Assembly (NCBI RefSeq): GCF_001544875.2 | Contig: NZ_FCOA02000026.1 | Span: 1-64,000 of the forward strand | DNA from: Caballeronia hypogeia | GTDB taxonomy: Bacteria > Pseudomonadota > Gammaproteobacteria > Burkholderiales > Burkholderiaceae | Direction: 5' to 3' | DNA length: 64,000 nucleotides | Shown: positions 49,422-57,676 of the stretch, one piece after another | Position numbering within the stretch: the stretch's first letter is position 1 | Layout of the letters: each line of letters starts with the position of its first letter | Position numbers and translations under genes: made by a program | Notes under the pieces: generated by a model | What the model was told of the DNA's origin: nothing | The model's database searches: none | Seen by the model: only the letters and a program-made list of their open reading frames with translations

Positions 49422-51764
49422 ATGTTCCTTCACAGCCTGCGCGCGCGGATCGCGCTCGTCTTCGTGATGCTGATGCTCGTTGCGCAGGCGGCGGCGTTCG
49501 TGGTCATCAACTCGGTGATCGTCAAGAACGCGCATCGCAACGCCGAGGAGCAGTTATCCGTGGCCGAGCGCGTGTTCGCGCAGGTTCTGCATGGCAACAG
49601 CGAGCAATTGACGCAGGCCGCGAGCGTGGTCGCCGCGGACTTCGGCTTTCGCGAGGCGGTCGCGACGCACGACGGCAAGACCGTCGGGTCCGCGCTGCGG
49701 AATCACGGCGACCGCGTTCACGCGGATGTGGTGATGCTCGTCGATCTCGACGGCAAGCTGATCGCCGACAGCGCCGATGTCGGTCACGAAGGCATGGCGT
49801 TTCCGTTTCCGAAGCTCATCCGGACAGTCGCGACGAAGGGCGATGCCTCGTCGTTCGGCATGATCGGCGGGCGCGCGTATCAGCTGGTCGCGGTGCCGGT
49901 GAAAGCGCCGATCACGATCGCGTGGGTCGTGATGGGCTTCGCCATCGACGACGCGCTCGCGCGCGAGATGAGTTCGCTGACATCGCTCGATGTGTCTTTT
50001 CTCACGGTGAACGACAACGGCGAGTGGGGCGTACTCGCGAGTTCGCTGCCGCAGGACGCCCGCGCGGCGCTGAAGGATCAGGCGCAACTCGCGGAAGACG
50101 GCTACGCGACGCGCATCCTGCGCCTGCATTCCGAAGGACAGGCCGTCGCGGTGCTGCTCGAACGTTCGATGAACGAGGCGCTCGCGCCGTTTCATCGCCT
50201 GCAGTCCACGCTCCTGCTGATCACGCTGCTGGGGGTGATCGTGTCGGTCGTCGGCAGCATGCTGACGGCGCGTTCCGTCACGCGGCCCATTGCGGCGCTG
50301 GCGCAGTTCTCGAAACGCATCGGGCGCGGCGACTATGCCGAACCGATCGAGATTCGCCAGAACGATGAAATCGGCGAGCTCGCGCGCGCGTTCAACCAGA
50401 TGCAGGAAGGCATCGCGGAGCGCGAGCGGCGCATCACCGAACTCGCGTATATGGACCGGCTGACCGGCCTGCCGAATCGCGCGCTCTTCAACGACCGCCT
50501 GCAGCAGGCGATCGCCGCCGCGATGCGCGGCAATCATCCGCTCGCCGTGATGATGATGGACCTCGACCGCTTCAAGTACGTGAACGACACGCTCGGGCAT
50601 CCGATCGGCGACATGCTGCTCTGCGAAGTGGCCAAGCGCCTGCGCGCGGCGCTGCTGCGCGAGACGGATACCGTCGCGCGTCTGGGCGGCGACGAATTCG
50701 CCGTGCTGCTGCCCACCGACGACCTGCCCGCCGCGCGCCTGCTCGCCCAGCGCATGCTGCGCGCGCTGGAGGAGCCGATCACGATCGAAGGACAGCTCGT
50801 CGATGTGGGCGCGAGCATCGGCATCGTCACGTTTCCGCACAACGGCACGGACATGAACGTGCTGCTGCGTCGCGCCGATATCGCGATGTATGTGGCGAAG
50901 CGCTCCAATCTCGGCTACGCGCTCTACGACGAACGTCACGACCAGAACAGCGCCGAGCGTCTCTCGCTGATGAGCGAGCTGCGGCAGGCCGTGGAGCACG
51001 ATCAGTTGACGCTCCACTATCAGCCGAAGGTCGATCTCGCGACGCATCGCGTGAAATATGTGGAAGCGCTGGTGCGCTGGGAGCATCCAACGCGCGGCTT
51101 CGTCGCGCCCGATCAGTTCATTCCGTTTGCGGAGCAGACCGGCTACATCAAGACCATTTCGCGCTGGGTCGCCGATAAAGCCATCGGCCAGTGCGCGGCG
51201 TGGCGCGCGCAGGGCATCGAACTGGCGGTGTCGGTGAACGTGTCGGCGCGCGAGCTGATCCAGTCGTCGCTGCCGGAGACCTTCGACGCGCTGTTGCACA
51301 AACACGGCGTCGCGCCGGAATGGATCTGGATCGAGATCACCGAGAGCGCGATCATGGACGACCCGAATCACGCCATCGAAACGCTCGACCGACTGCATGC
51401 GCTCGGCATTCGCCTGTCCATCGACGATTTCGGCACGGGCTATTCGTCGCTTTCGTATCTGAAGCGCATGCCGGTGGATGAGCTGAAGATCGACAAGTCC
51501 TTCGTGATGGGCATGTCGCAGCACAAGGACGACGAAACCATCGTGCGTTCGACCATCGACCTCGGGCACAACATGGGGCTGAAGGTGGTGGCCGAAGGTG
51601 TCGAGAGTCAGGAGATGCTGGAGCGTCTCAGGGCGCTGCGCTGCGATCTGGCGCAGGGCTTTCACCTGAGCCGGCCGCTGCCGCCCGCGAAGCTCGAAGC
51701 ATGGCTCGCGGAGTGGACGGTCGGGAACCAGCAGGCGCTCGCGGTGGCGCGGGAACAAACGTAG
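49422..51764 (+). CDS. Membrane GGDEF-EAL protein with periplasmic sensor domain and HAMP
   Basis: 780 residues. Membrane helix 1 (about 8-30) and helix 2 (about 265-285) enclose a Cache-like periplasmic sensor (LDGKLIADSADVGHEG, AYQLVAVPVKAPITIAWVVMGF). HAMP follows (ARSVTRPIAALAQFSKRIGRGDYAEPI). The GGDEF domain has an intact active site (ARLGGDEFAVLL) and the feedback I-site RETD five residues upstream. The EAL domain has intact YVEALVRW, and DDFGTGYSSLSYLKRMPVDELKIDKSF. Synthesis and degradation of c-di-GMP are both possible. It is the last gene of the operon, so a signal from the periplasmic globin/copper proteins is the natural input. Confidence 0.9.
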   Translation: MFLHSLRARIALVFVMLMLVAQAAAFVVINSVIVKNAHRNAEEQLSVAERVFAQVLHGNSEQLTQAASVVAADFGFREAVATHDGKTVGSALRNHGDRVHADVVMLVDLDGKLIADSADVGHEGMAFPFPKLIRTVATKGDASSFGMIGGRAYQLVAVPVKAPITIAWVVMGFAIDDALAREMSSLTSLDVSFLTVNDNGEWGVLASSLPQDARAALKDQAQLAEDGYATRILRLHSEGQAVAVLLERSMNEALAPFHRLQSTLLLITLLGVIVSVVGSMLTARSVTRPIAALAQFSKRIGRGDYAEPIEIRQNDEIGELARAFNQMQEGIAERERRITELAYMDRLTGLPNRALFNDRLQQAIAAAMRGNHPLAVMMMDLDRFKYVNDTLGHPIGDMLLCEVAKRLRAALLRETDTVARLGGDEFAVLLPTDDLPAARLLAQRMLRALEEPITIEGQLVDVGASIGIVTFPHNGTDMNVLLRRADIAMYVAKRSNLGYALYDERHDQNSAERLSLMSELRQAVEHDQLTLHYQPKVDLATHRVKYVEALVRWEHPTRGFVAPDQFIPFAEQTGYIKTISRWVADKAIGQCAAWRAQGIELAVSVNVSARELIQSSLPETFDALLHKHGVAPEWIWIEITESAIMDDPNHAIETLDRLHALGIRLSIDDFGTGYSSLSYLKRMPVDELKIDKSFVMGMSQHKDDETIVRSTIDLGHNMGLKVVAEGVESQEMLERLRALRCDLAQGFHLSRPLPPAKLEAWLAEWTVGNQQALAVAREQT

Positions 51765-51768
51765 GCGT

Positions 51769-53340
51769 CTACCAAGCGCGCCCGCGCTGCGCGCCGTCAG
51801 CGAGCGCGGCATCGTCTGCGATCGATGGCAGGTCGCGTTCCGAGAAGCGATAGCCGCCGCGGCCCTCCGTCTTCGCTTCGTAGAGCGCGGCGTCGGCGCG
51901 CTTGAGCGCGCTTTCGAACAGCTCGCCCGGCAAGGCGCGCGCGATGCCCACGCTCACGCCCACGCGCACCGTCTCGCCGCTGGCGAGCGCGTAGGGCGCC
52001 GACAGCTCCGCGATGACCTTGCGCGCGAGCGTCGCGCTGGACGTATCCGCGATATACGTCGCGACGATCGCGAATTCGTCGCCGCCCAGACGCGCGGCCA
52101 GCTCGCCGCGCCGCATCACGTTGCGCAGGCGGTCGGCGGCGAGCTTGAGCAGCTCGTCGCCCGCGTTGTGGCCGTGGGTGTCGTTGACGCGCTTGAAGCC
52201 GTCGAGATCGACGTACATCACCATCACTTTCTCGCGGCCCGCGCCGCCCGCCATCAGACGCTCGGCGTGATCGCCGAGATAGCGGCGGTTCGGCAGGCCG
52301 GTGAGCGAATCATGGTGCGCCCAGTGCAGGATCTTCGCCTCCGCGCGGCGGCGCTCCGTCACGTCCTCGATGATGATCACCGCGCTGCCGTCCGGCACCG
52401 GATTGCGGCTCAGTTCGAGATGCCGGCCGTCGCGCAGGGGCAGATCGAGCGGCCGCTGGCCGTCGTTGAGCCATTGCGCGCAGCGCTCGGAGAATTGCGC
52501 GCGCAGCGTCTCGCCGAACTTCGCGAGCCCGACATAGCCGATGAATTCCGGCAGCGAGACGTTCAGACGCAGCATTTCGACCGTCGCGCCGAACAGTTCC
52601 GCCGCCCGCCGGTTCGCGATGACCACCTTGCCCGCCGCATCGATGGTGCACAGGCCGTGCGGCATGTGCGCGAGCGCCGCGTCGAAGCGCGCGGCGATTT
52701 CGGCGTGACGCTGCTCGGCGGTCATCAGCGCGACGAGGTTGCGATAGTGACGCTGCACGACCGAACACATCGCGCCGATATAGAGAAACAGCGGCGGCAC
52801 CAGAATCCAGAAGCCGGACGGCGCGAACAGCGCGCCCGCGCCGATCGGCACCGCGCCCAGACAAACCTGCGCGATCGCGAGATGCGGAATGCCCGCGTTG
52901 CGCGACGCGATGCCGCCGAGCAGGCCCGCGGTCACCATGATCGCGAGCGAGGCCAGCACGGCGTCGCCGGAAATGATGCAGGCCATCGTGCCCAGTCCTG
53001 TCACGAGGCAGGCGGCGAGCGCGAACGGCGCGTAGCGCGCGGCCCACGGACCGGGATGCGGCGCGCTCGGCCGGCAGAGCGCACGATAGCGGCATACGAT
53101 CGAGACGCGCGCGGCGAGCAGCAGCGCATCGGCCGCGACCCAGAGGATCGCCCAGAGCGCCTGCTGGCGCCCGAGCGCGATCACCGCGACGAAGGCGCCG
53201 GAGATGCCGGAAAACAGCAGCGGGCGAATGTCCTCCACGAGCGTCGAAAGCAGCGACGCGCGAATGGCGGCCGTGACCGGCCGGCCTTCCGTTGCGGGCG
53301 TGGCCAGTATCGATTCGATCAAGGACGGATTGCCTGACAT
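51769..53340 (-). CDS. Membrane diguanylate cyclase with PAS domain
   Basis: 523 residues. Six or more N-terminal hydrophobic segments (about 40-210, e.g. ISGAFVAVIALGRQQALWAILWVAADALLLAA and AIMVTAGLLGGIASRNAGIPHLAIAQVCLG) form a MASE-like membrane sensor. A PAS domain follows (about 225-340; GLCTIDAAGKVVIANRRAAELFG), then a GGDEF domain with the intact motif ARLGGDEFAIV. The inhibitory I-site position reads RRGE rather than RxxD, so feedback control is probably lost. It converges with the GGDEF-EAL gene, 4 bases between stops, so two c-di-GMP enzymes share this locus. Confidence 0.88.
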   Translation of the reverse strand: MSGNPSLIESILATPATEGRPVTAAIRASLLSTLVEDIRPLLFSGISGAFVAVIALGRQQALWAILWVAADALLLAARVSIVCRYRALCRPSAPHPGPWAARYAPFALAACLVTGLGTMACIISGDAVLASLAIMVTAGLLGGIASRNAGIPHLAIAQVCLGAVPIGAGALFAPSGFWILVPPLFLYIGAMCSVVQRHYRNLVALMTAEQRHAEIAARFDAALAHMPHGLCTIDAAGKVVIANRRAAELFGATVEMLRLNVSLPEFIGYVGLAKFGETLRAQFSERCAQWLNDGQRPLDLPLRDGRHLELSRNPVPDGSAVIIIEDVTERRRAEAKILHWAHHDSLTGLPNRRYLGDHAERLMAGGAGREKVMVMYVDLDGFKRVNDTHGHNAGDELLKLAADRLRNVMRRGELAARLGGDEFAIVATYIADTSSATLARKVIAELSAPYALASGETVRVGVSVGIARALPGELFESALKRADAALYEAKTEGRGGYRFSERDLPSIADDAALADGAQRGRAW

Positions 53341-53746
53341 GCCTGCGTGCGGACGAATAAGGATGGCGGCGGTGTTGTCACCGCAGGTAAGCGCATTTAC
53401 GGCGCCATTTGCTCAAACTTTAGGCATGACTTGGCGAAGACTCAGGCGGGATCGCACGGCCCGCGACCGTCCGAAACTTCAATTATTCGCTGTGAGCGCA
53501 TTCTGAGTTTCCCGTGAGCCGAATTATGTTTTCTGCGAGACATAGTAATTTAGCGCCTGAGCCGTTCCGCCCGACGCGGCGCGCGGGTTTTGCCTCATCG
53601 AAAGCTTTCGGTTGAGGGACGATCATGGATGGATGTCCGTTGCGCGCGGCGTATCGGACGTTGTCCGGCGAGAAGTGATATCGATGCAGGAACATCGTCG
53701 TGAAGATGGCCGGAGAGCCGTAGAACGATCACAACAAGGAGACGTC
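53341..53746. other. Intergenic region upstream of the second MHS transporter
   Basis: No gene is supported; the frames contain only short basic peptides without ribosome sites. A small dyad GTCCG/CGGAC (about 53635-53661) lies nearest the transporter. The middle (53480-53560) is AT-richer and may hold promoters for the divergent cyclase and transporter genes, but no clear -35/-10 pair was seen. Confidence 0.3.
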
Positions 53747-55165
53747 ATGGACACGAACTCTCTTTCACCCGACGCCAAAGGCGGGTCGCACGCCGACCAC
53801 CACAAGCAGACGAAGAAGGCCACCGCGAGCGGCTGGATCGGCTCCGCGCTCGAGTACTACGATTTCTTCATCTACGCGCAGGCCGCCGCGCTCATCTTTC
53901 CCCAGCTCTTCTTTCCATCGGGCAATCCGAAAGTGGCGATCGTCGCGTCGCTGGCGACCTACGGCGTAGGCTACGTCGCGCGGCCGATCGGCGCGTTCGT
54001 GCTCGGCCATCTGGGCGACACTCACGGCCGCAAGAACGTGCTCGTGCTGTGCATGTTCCTGATGGGCTTCTCGACGATGGCCGTCGGCCTTTTGCCGACG
54101 TATCACAGCGTCGGCATGCTCGCGCCCGCGCTGCTCGTGATTCTGCGGCTGATTCAGGGTTTCGCGGTCGCGGGCGAGATTTCCGGTGCGAGCTCGATGA
54201 TTCTCGAGCACTCGCCGTTCGGCCGTCGCGGCTATTACGCGAGCTTCACGCTGCAGGGCGTGCAGGCTGGCCAGATCCTCGCCGCCGCCGTGTTCCTGCC
54301 GCTCGCGTACTACATGCCCGAAGACGCGTTCAATTCCTGGGGCTGGCGCATTCCGTTCCTGCTTTCGGCGTTCGTGCTGATCGCGGGCTACATCATCCGG
54401 CGCGAAGTGCACGAAACGCCCGCCTTCGAGAAGGAAGGCGAGAAGGGCGCGGTGCCGCGCTCGCCGATCGTCGATGCCTTCAAGTACAACCTGGGCGACA
54501 TGATCCGCGTCGTCTGCATGGCGCTGATGAACGTGATTCCCGTGGTGGCGACGATCTTCGGCGCGGCCTATGCGGTGCAGGCGGCTTACGGCGTCGGCTT
54601 CGAAAAAAGCGTGTATCTGTGGATTCCGGTGGTCGGCAATATTCTCGCCGTGGTGGTGATTCCGATCGTCGGCAATCTCTCCGACAAGATCGGGCGCAAG
54701 CCGCCGATCATCGTCGGCGCGATCGCCTCCGGCCTGCTGTCGTATCTGTATCTCTATTCGATCAGCATCCACAACGTGGGCCTCGCGATCGTCGCTTCGC
54801 TGCTGATGTGGGGCATCGTCTATCAGGGCTATAACGCGATCTTTCCGAGCTTTTATCCCGAGCTGTTCCCGACACGCACGCGCGTCTCCGCGATGGCGAT
54901 CGCGCAGAACGTCGGCACGACGATCACGGCGCTCTTGCCCGCGCTGTTCGCGAGCGTCGCGCCGCCGGGATCGACGAACATTCCGTTCACCATCGGCACG
55001 ATCACGCTCGTTGTGACGATCATCTCCGCGATCGCCGCCTGGAGCGCGCGCGAGACGTATCGCATTCCGCTCAGCCAGTTGGGCGAGCCGGATGCGCGGC
55101 CCGTCGAGAAATCCGAGTACGACCATCTGCGCGCCGAATCGGTAGCGAAGGCGCGCACCTCGTAA
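53747..55165 (+). CDS. MHS-family MFS transporter (second copy)
   Basis: 472 residues from ATG at 53747 (ACAAGGAGACGTC upstream). MHS signature: GWIGSALEYYDFFIYAQAAALIFPQLFFP, RPIGAFVLGHLGDTHGRKN, IQGFAVAGEISGASSMILEHSP and SWGWRIPFLLSAFVLIAGYIIRREVHETPAF. The 'EYYDFFIY' version is closest to the shikimate/proline-betaine carrier branch. It is followed by a Gfo/Idh oxidoreductase and a canonical aroQ on the same strand. Import of quinate, shikimate or dehydroshikimate is the likeliest role. Confidence 0.88.
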   Translation: MDTNSLSPDAKGGSHADHHKQTKKATASGWIGSALEYYDFFIYAQAAALIFPQLFFPSGNPKVAIVASLATYGVGYVARPIGAFVLGHLGDTHGRKNVLVLCMFLMGFSTMAVGLLPTYHSVGMLAPALLVILRLIQGFAVAGEISGASSMILEHSPFGRRGYYASFTLQGVQAGQILAAAVFLPLAYYMPEDAFNSWGWRIPFLLSAFVLIAGYIIRREVHETPAFEKEGEKGAVPRSPIVDAFKYNLGDMIRVVCMALMNVIPVVATIFGAAYAVQAAYGVGFEKSVYLWIPVVGNILAVVVIPIVGNLSDKIGRKPPIIVGAIASGLLSYLYLYSISIHNVGLAIVASLLMWGIVYQGYNAIFPSFYPELFPTRTRVSAMAIAQNVGTTITALLPALFASVAPPGSTNIPFTIGTITLVVTIISAIAAWSARETYRIPLSQLGEPDARPVEKSEYDHLRAESVAKARTS

Positions 55166-55261
55166 ATCCCCATCGAATCAATGGCTTCATCACGGCGGCG
55201 CGAAACCCGCGCCGTCCGCGTGCCCTCGTGCGCGCTCTTTTTGACAACCCGGTGAATCAAC

Positions 55262-56320
55262 GTGAACACAGACTCAGGCAAGACTCGTATCGCAGTGGCG
55301 GGCGCGGGCTATATCGGCCAGGCGCATATGGGCGTCGCGCAGGGCAGCGCGACGTGCACGCTTTCGGCCATCGTCGATCCGGCGCCCGCCGCCGCGGGCA
55401 TCGCCGCGAAGGCAGGCGTGCCGCTCTATAAAACGCTCGATGAACTGCTGGCGCGGGATCGCCCCGATGGCGTCGTGCTCGCGACGCCGAATCAGCTGCA
55501 TGTCGAGCATGCGCGCGTCTGTCTCGCGGCGGGCGTGCCGACGCTCCTGGAAAAGCCGATCGCGCCGACAGTAGCGGAAGCGCAGTCGCTGGTCGATGAA
55601 GTCGAGCGCTCTGGCGTGAAGATGCTGATCGGTCATCATCGCGCGCACAGCCCGATCATGGCGCGCGCGAAGCAGGTGATCGACGAAGGGCGGCTCGGCA
55701 AGCTCGTCGCGGTGATGGGCAGCGCCGTGTTCTTCAAGCCCGACGAGTATTACGCGAGCGCGCCGTGGCGGCGCGAGCCGGGCGGCGGTCCGATCCTGCT
55801 CAACATGATTCACGAGATCCACAACTTGCGCATGCTGTGCGGCGATATCGTCGCGGTGCAGGCGTTCGCCTCGCACGCGACTCGCGGCTTTCCCGTCGAG
55901 GACACGGTCGCGATCAACCTGCGCTTCGCGAGCGGCGCGCTCGGCACCTTCATGCTGTCCGACACGGCCGCGTGCCCGCGCAGCTGGGAGCAGACCTCGC
56001 AGGAGAACAAGGCCTATTCGACTTATCCCGACGAAGACTGCTATGTGATCGCGGGCACGTTCGGCTCGCTTGCCGTGCCGACCATGCGTCTCAAGTCCTA
56101 CGCGAAGGCCGAAGACCGCTCGTGGTGGAAGCCGTTCGGGGAAAGCATCGTGCCGATGCAGCGCGACGATCCGCTCGCGCATCAGATGGAGCATTTCGGG
56201 CGCGTGGCGCGCGGCGAGGCCGAGCCTATTGTCAGCGCGCGCGACGGACTGCAGAATCTGCGGATTACCGAGGCCATCGCCCTGGCAGCGAGCACGGGCA
56301 AGATCATCGAAACGGTTTGA
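55262..56320 (+). CDS. Gfo/Idh/MocA-family oxidoreductase
   Basis: 352 residues from GTG at 55262. The Rossmann domain has RIAVAGAGYIGQAHMGVAQ (glycine motif) and the catalytic-type Lys in LLEKPIAP. The C-terminal alpha/beta domain has LNMIHEIHNLRMLCGDIV, whose His pair stands at the place used by inositol- and glucose-fructose-type enzymes for the sugar hydroxyl. Family members oxidise cyclic polyols and sugars with NAD(P). Placed between an MHS transporter (96 bases) and aroQ (28 bases), it may act on quinate or shikimate, although characterised quinate dehydrogenases mostly belong to other families. Confidence 0.86.
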   Translation: MNTDSGKTRIAVAGAGYIGQAHMGVAQGSATCTLSAIVDPAPAAAGIAAKAGVPLYKTLDELLARDRPDGVVLATPNQLHVEHARVCLAAGVPTLLEKPIAPTVAEAQSLVDEVERSGVKMLIGHHRAHSPIMARAKQVIDEGRLGKLVAVMGSAVFFKPDEYYASAPWRREPGGGPILLNMIHEIHNLRMLCGDIVAVQAFASHATRGFPVEDTVAINLRFASGALGTFMLSDTAACPRSWEQTSQENKAYSTYPDEDCYVIAGTFGSLAVPTMRLKSYAKAEDRSWWKPFGESIVPMQRDDPLAHQMEHFGRVARGEAEPIVSARDGLQNLRITEAIALAASTGKIIETV

Positions 56321-56348
56321 ATTCACTCATCGAAAAAAAGGACTAGTC

Positions 56349-56795
56349 ATGGCAAAGATCCTGACGCTGCACGGCGTCAACCTCAACATGTTCGGCAAGC
56401 GCGACCCGAAGCAGTACGGCACCGCGACGCTCGCGCAGATCGATTCCGAACTGGCGGCGCTCGGCAAGGAGCTGGGCGTGGAAGTGGAGTGCTACCAGAC
56501 GAACATCGAGGGTGAGATGTGCTCGCGCATCCATCGCGCGTTCGAGGAGAAGGTCGATGCGATCGTGATCAACGCCGGAGCGTGGACGCATTACAGCTAC
56601 GCCATCCGCGACGCGCTGGCCATTCTGACGGCGCCGGTCATCGAAGTGCACATGTCGCACGTGCACGCGCGCGAGGAGTTCCGCCACAAGTCGGTGTTCG
56701 CGGAGATCGCGAAGGGACAGATTTCCGGCTTCGGCGTGGAGAGTTATCTGCTGGGTCTGCGCGCGGCGGTTTCCGCGATCAAGGCAGCCAAGTAA
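56349..56795 (+). CDS. aroQ: Type II 3-dehydroquinate dehydratase
   Basis: 148 residues. Reversible dehydration of 3-dehydroquinate to 3-dehydroshikimate. All active-site residues are present: Asn11, Arg18, Tyr23 (KQYG), Asn75, His81 (WTHYS), Asp88, Glu99, His101 (EVHMSH), Arg108 and Arg112 (AREEFRH). This contrasts with the altered copy at 33623. AAAAAAAGGACTAGTC supplies the ribosome site. Lying downstream of the transporter and the oxidoreductase, it probably serves catabolism of quinate or shikimate rather than biosynthesis. Confidence 0.92.
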   Translation: MAKILTLHGVNLNMFGKRDPKQYGTATLAQIDSELAALGKELGVEVECYQTNIEGEMCSRIHRAFEEKVDAIVINAGAWTHYSYAIRDALAILTAPVIEVHMSHVHAREEFRHKSVFAEIAKGQISGFGVESYLLGLRAAVSAIKAAK

Positions 56796-56802
56796 GGAAA
56801 TC

Positions 56803-56844
56803 CCGGCGGGGCGCGCGGCGGATGCTTCGCGCGCGTCGCGCCGG
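56803..56844. terminator. Two-part GC hairpin between convergent genes
   Basis: CCGGCG (56803-56808) pairs with CGCCGG (56839-56844), and inside it GCGCGCG (56811-56817) pairs with CGCGCGC (56828-56834). There is no T-run, but the stem lies between the aroQ stop and the end of the leftward small gene and could slow polymerase from both sides. Confidence 0.4.
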
Positions 56845-56854
56845 ATTCGACGGA

Positions 56855-57010
56855 TCAGTACGTTCGGCCGTAATGCTTCGACCGGTCCGCGTTGCGCTCA
56901 CGCTCGCTCTGCACGTGCACCGGCTTGCGCTGCGTCGCGCCGCGAATGAAGAACACCGCGCAGATTGCGCAGATGGCCCAGACAGCCGCGATGATCGTCA
57001 AGTAGTTCAT
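56855..57010 (-). CDS. Small single-helix membrane protein
   Basis: 51 residues from ATG at 57010. MNYLTIIAAVWAICAICAVFFIRGA is one membrane helix, followed by a charged tail (QRKPVHVQSERERNADRSKHYGRTY). A longer in-frame start at 57070 is unlikely. Read on the minus strand, AGGAAGACAAA precedes the ATG. No known family. Another small leftward gene lies upstream at 57091-57333. Confidence 0.6.
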   Translation of the reverse strand: MNYLTIIAAVWAICAICAVFFIRGATQRKPVHVQSERERNADRSKHYGRTY

Positions 57011-57090
57011 TTTGTCTTCCTGATGCCGTCTTTCTGGTGCGAAAAGCCCGGGCGGCCCGCGCCGCCCCAACCGGTATTCCCTTTATTCCC

Positions 57091-57333
57091 TCACGCCTGC
57101 GATGCAGGCATGACCAGCAATCGGCCGATCAGCTGCTGCGCGAGCGCGTGCTGTTCGGTGATGCTCGCGACGTCGTCGGTGGCGGCGTCCGGTCCGGCGT
57201 GCAGCTTGCCGGCGAGGCGCATGATGTTGTCCGACACGGTTTGCAGCGTGCGCAGCAGCTCGGCTTGCGTGGCCGATGCGATGTCCTGCGAAGCCTGATA
57301 TGGCGCTGCGTTCCCTTCCATCGTCTGATACAT
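57091..57333 (-). CDS. Small helical protein of unknown function
   Basis: 80 residues from ATG at 57333. It starts MYQTMEGNAAPYQASQDIAS and is then almost wholly helical with heptad-like leucine spacing (AELLRTLQTVSDNIMRLAGKLHAG, ITEQHALAQQLIGRLLVM). No signal or membrane segment. It looks like a small oligomerising soluble protein. It is divergent from the aromatic amino acid permease, with 343 bases between starts. Confidence 0.6.
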   Translation of the reverse strand: MYQTMEGNAAPYQASQDIASATQAELLRTLQTVSDNIMRLAGKLHAGPDAATDDVASITEQHALAQQLIGRLLVMPASQA

Positions 57334-57676
57334 GTCGACCCCCGTGTGTGTTTGATGTGATTCTCCCGCCGTCGCGCGCGATTCAATCCTCCGAACAACA
57401 CCCGATTCCGGCCTCAAATCGTTTGTTGTGCGGTTCTCAAGTTCTTGGCGCGCCTGCGGCAGGTCCGTCCAGCAAGGCTTTGCGGTTCGCCGGACGGTAA
57501 AATTGCAGATTCGTTTTCGGGCGGTCAGCCTGTTCGCCGTGCCCGCTCGGGGCCATCCGCACAAAAAAGCAACACTTTTTAACTCAAAAGTCGGACGGAT
57601 AGGTGGTCAAAATGACACAAACGAGAGTACGGAAAACCCGATCACGGTAACTTTTGCGGTTAAGACAGGCATCGAC
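57334..57676. other. Divergent intergenic region before the permease gene
   Basis: No gene is supported. Upstream in-frame sequence (57428-57676) could lengthen the permease but does not fit the family N-terminus. ACTTTT (57574-57579) and AAAAGT (57586-57591) form a small AT-rich dyad 86 bases before the permease start. The region is visibly less GC-rich than the genes. Confidence 0.35.

Noticed and set aside
49554-51812. Leftward open frame of 752 codons opposite the GGDEF-EAL gene.
   Set aside because: Arg/His-rich shadow without domains; the rightward protein has intact GGDEF and EAL motifs and operon spacing.
53500-53640. Short rightward frame MFSARHSNL... in the gap before the second MHS gene.
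   Set aside because: 29 codons, no ribosome site, no conservation evidence.
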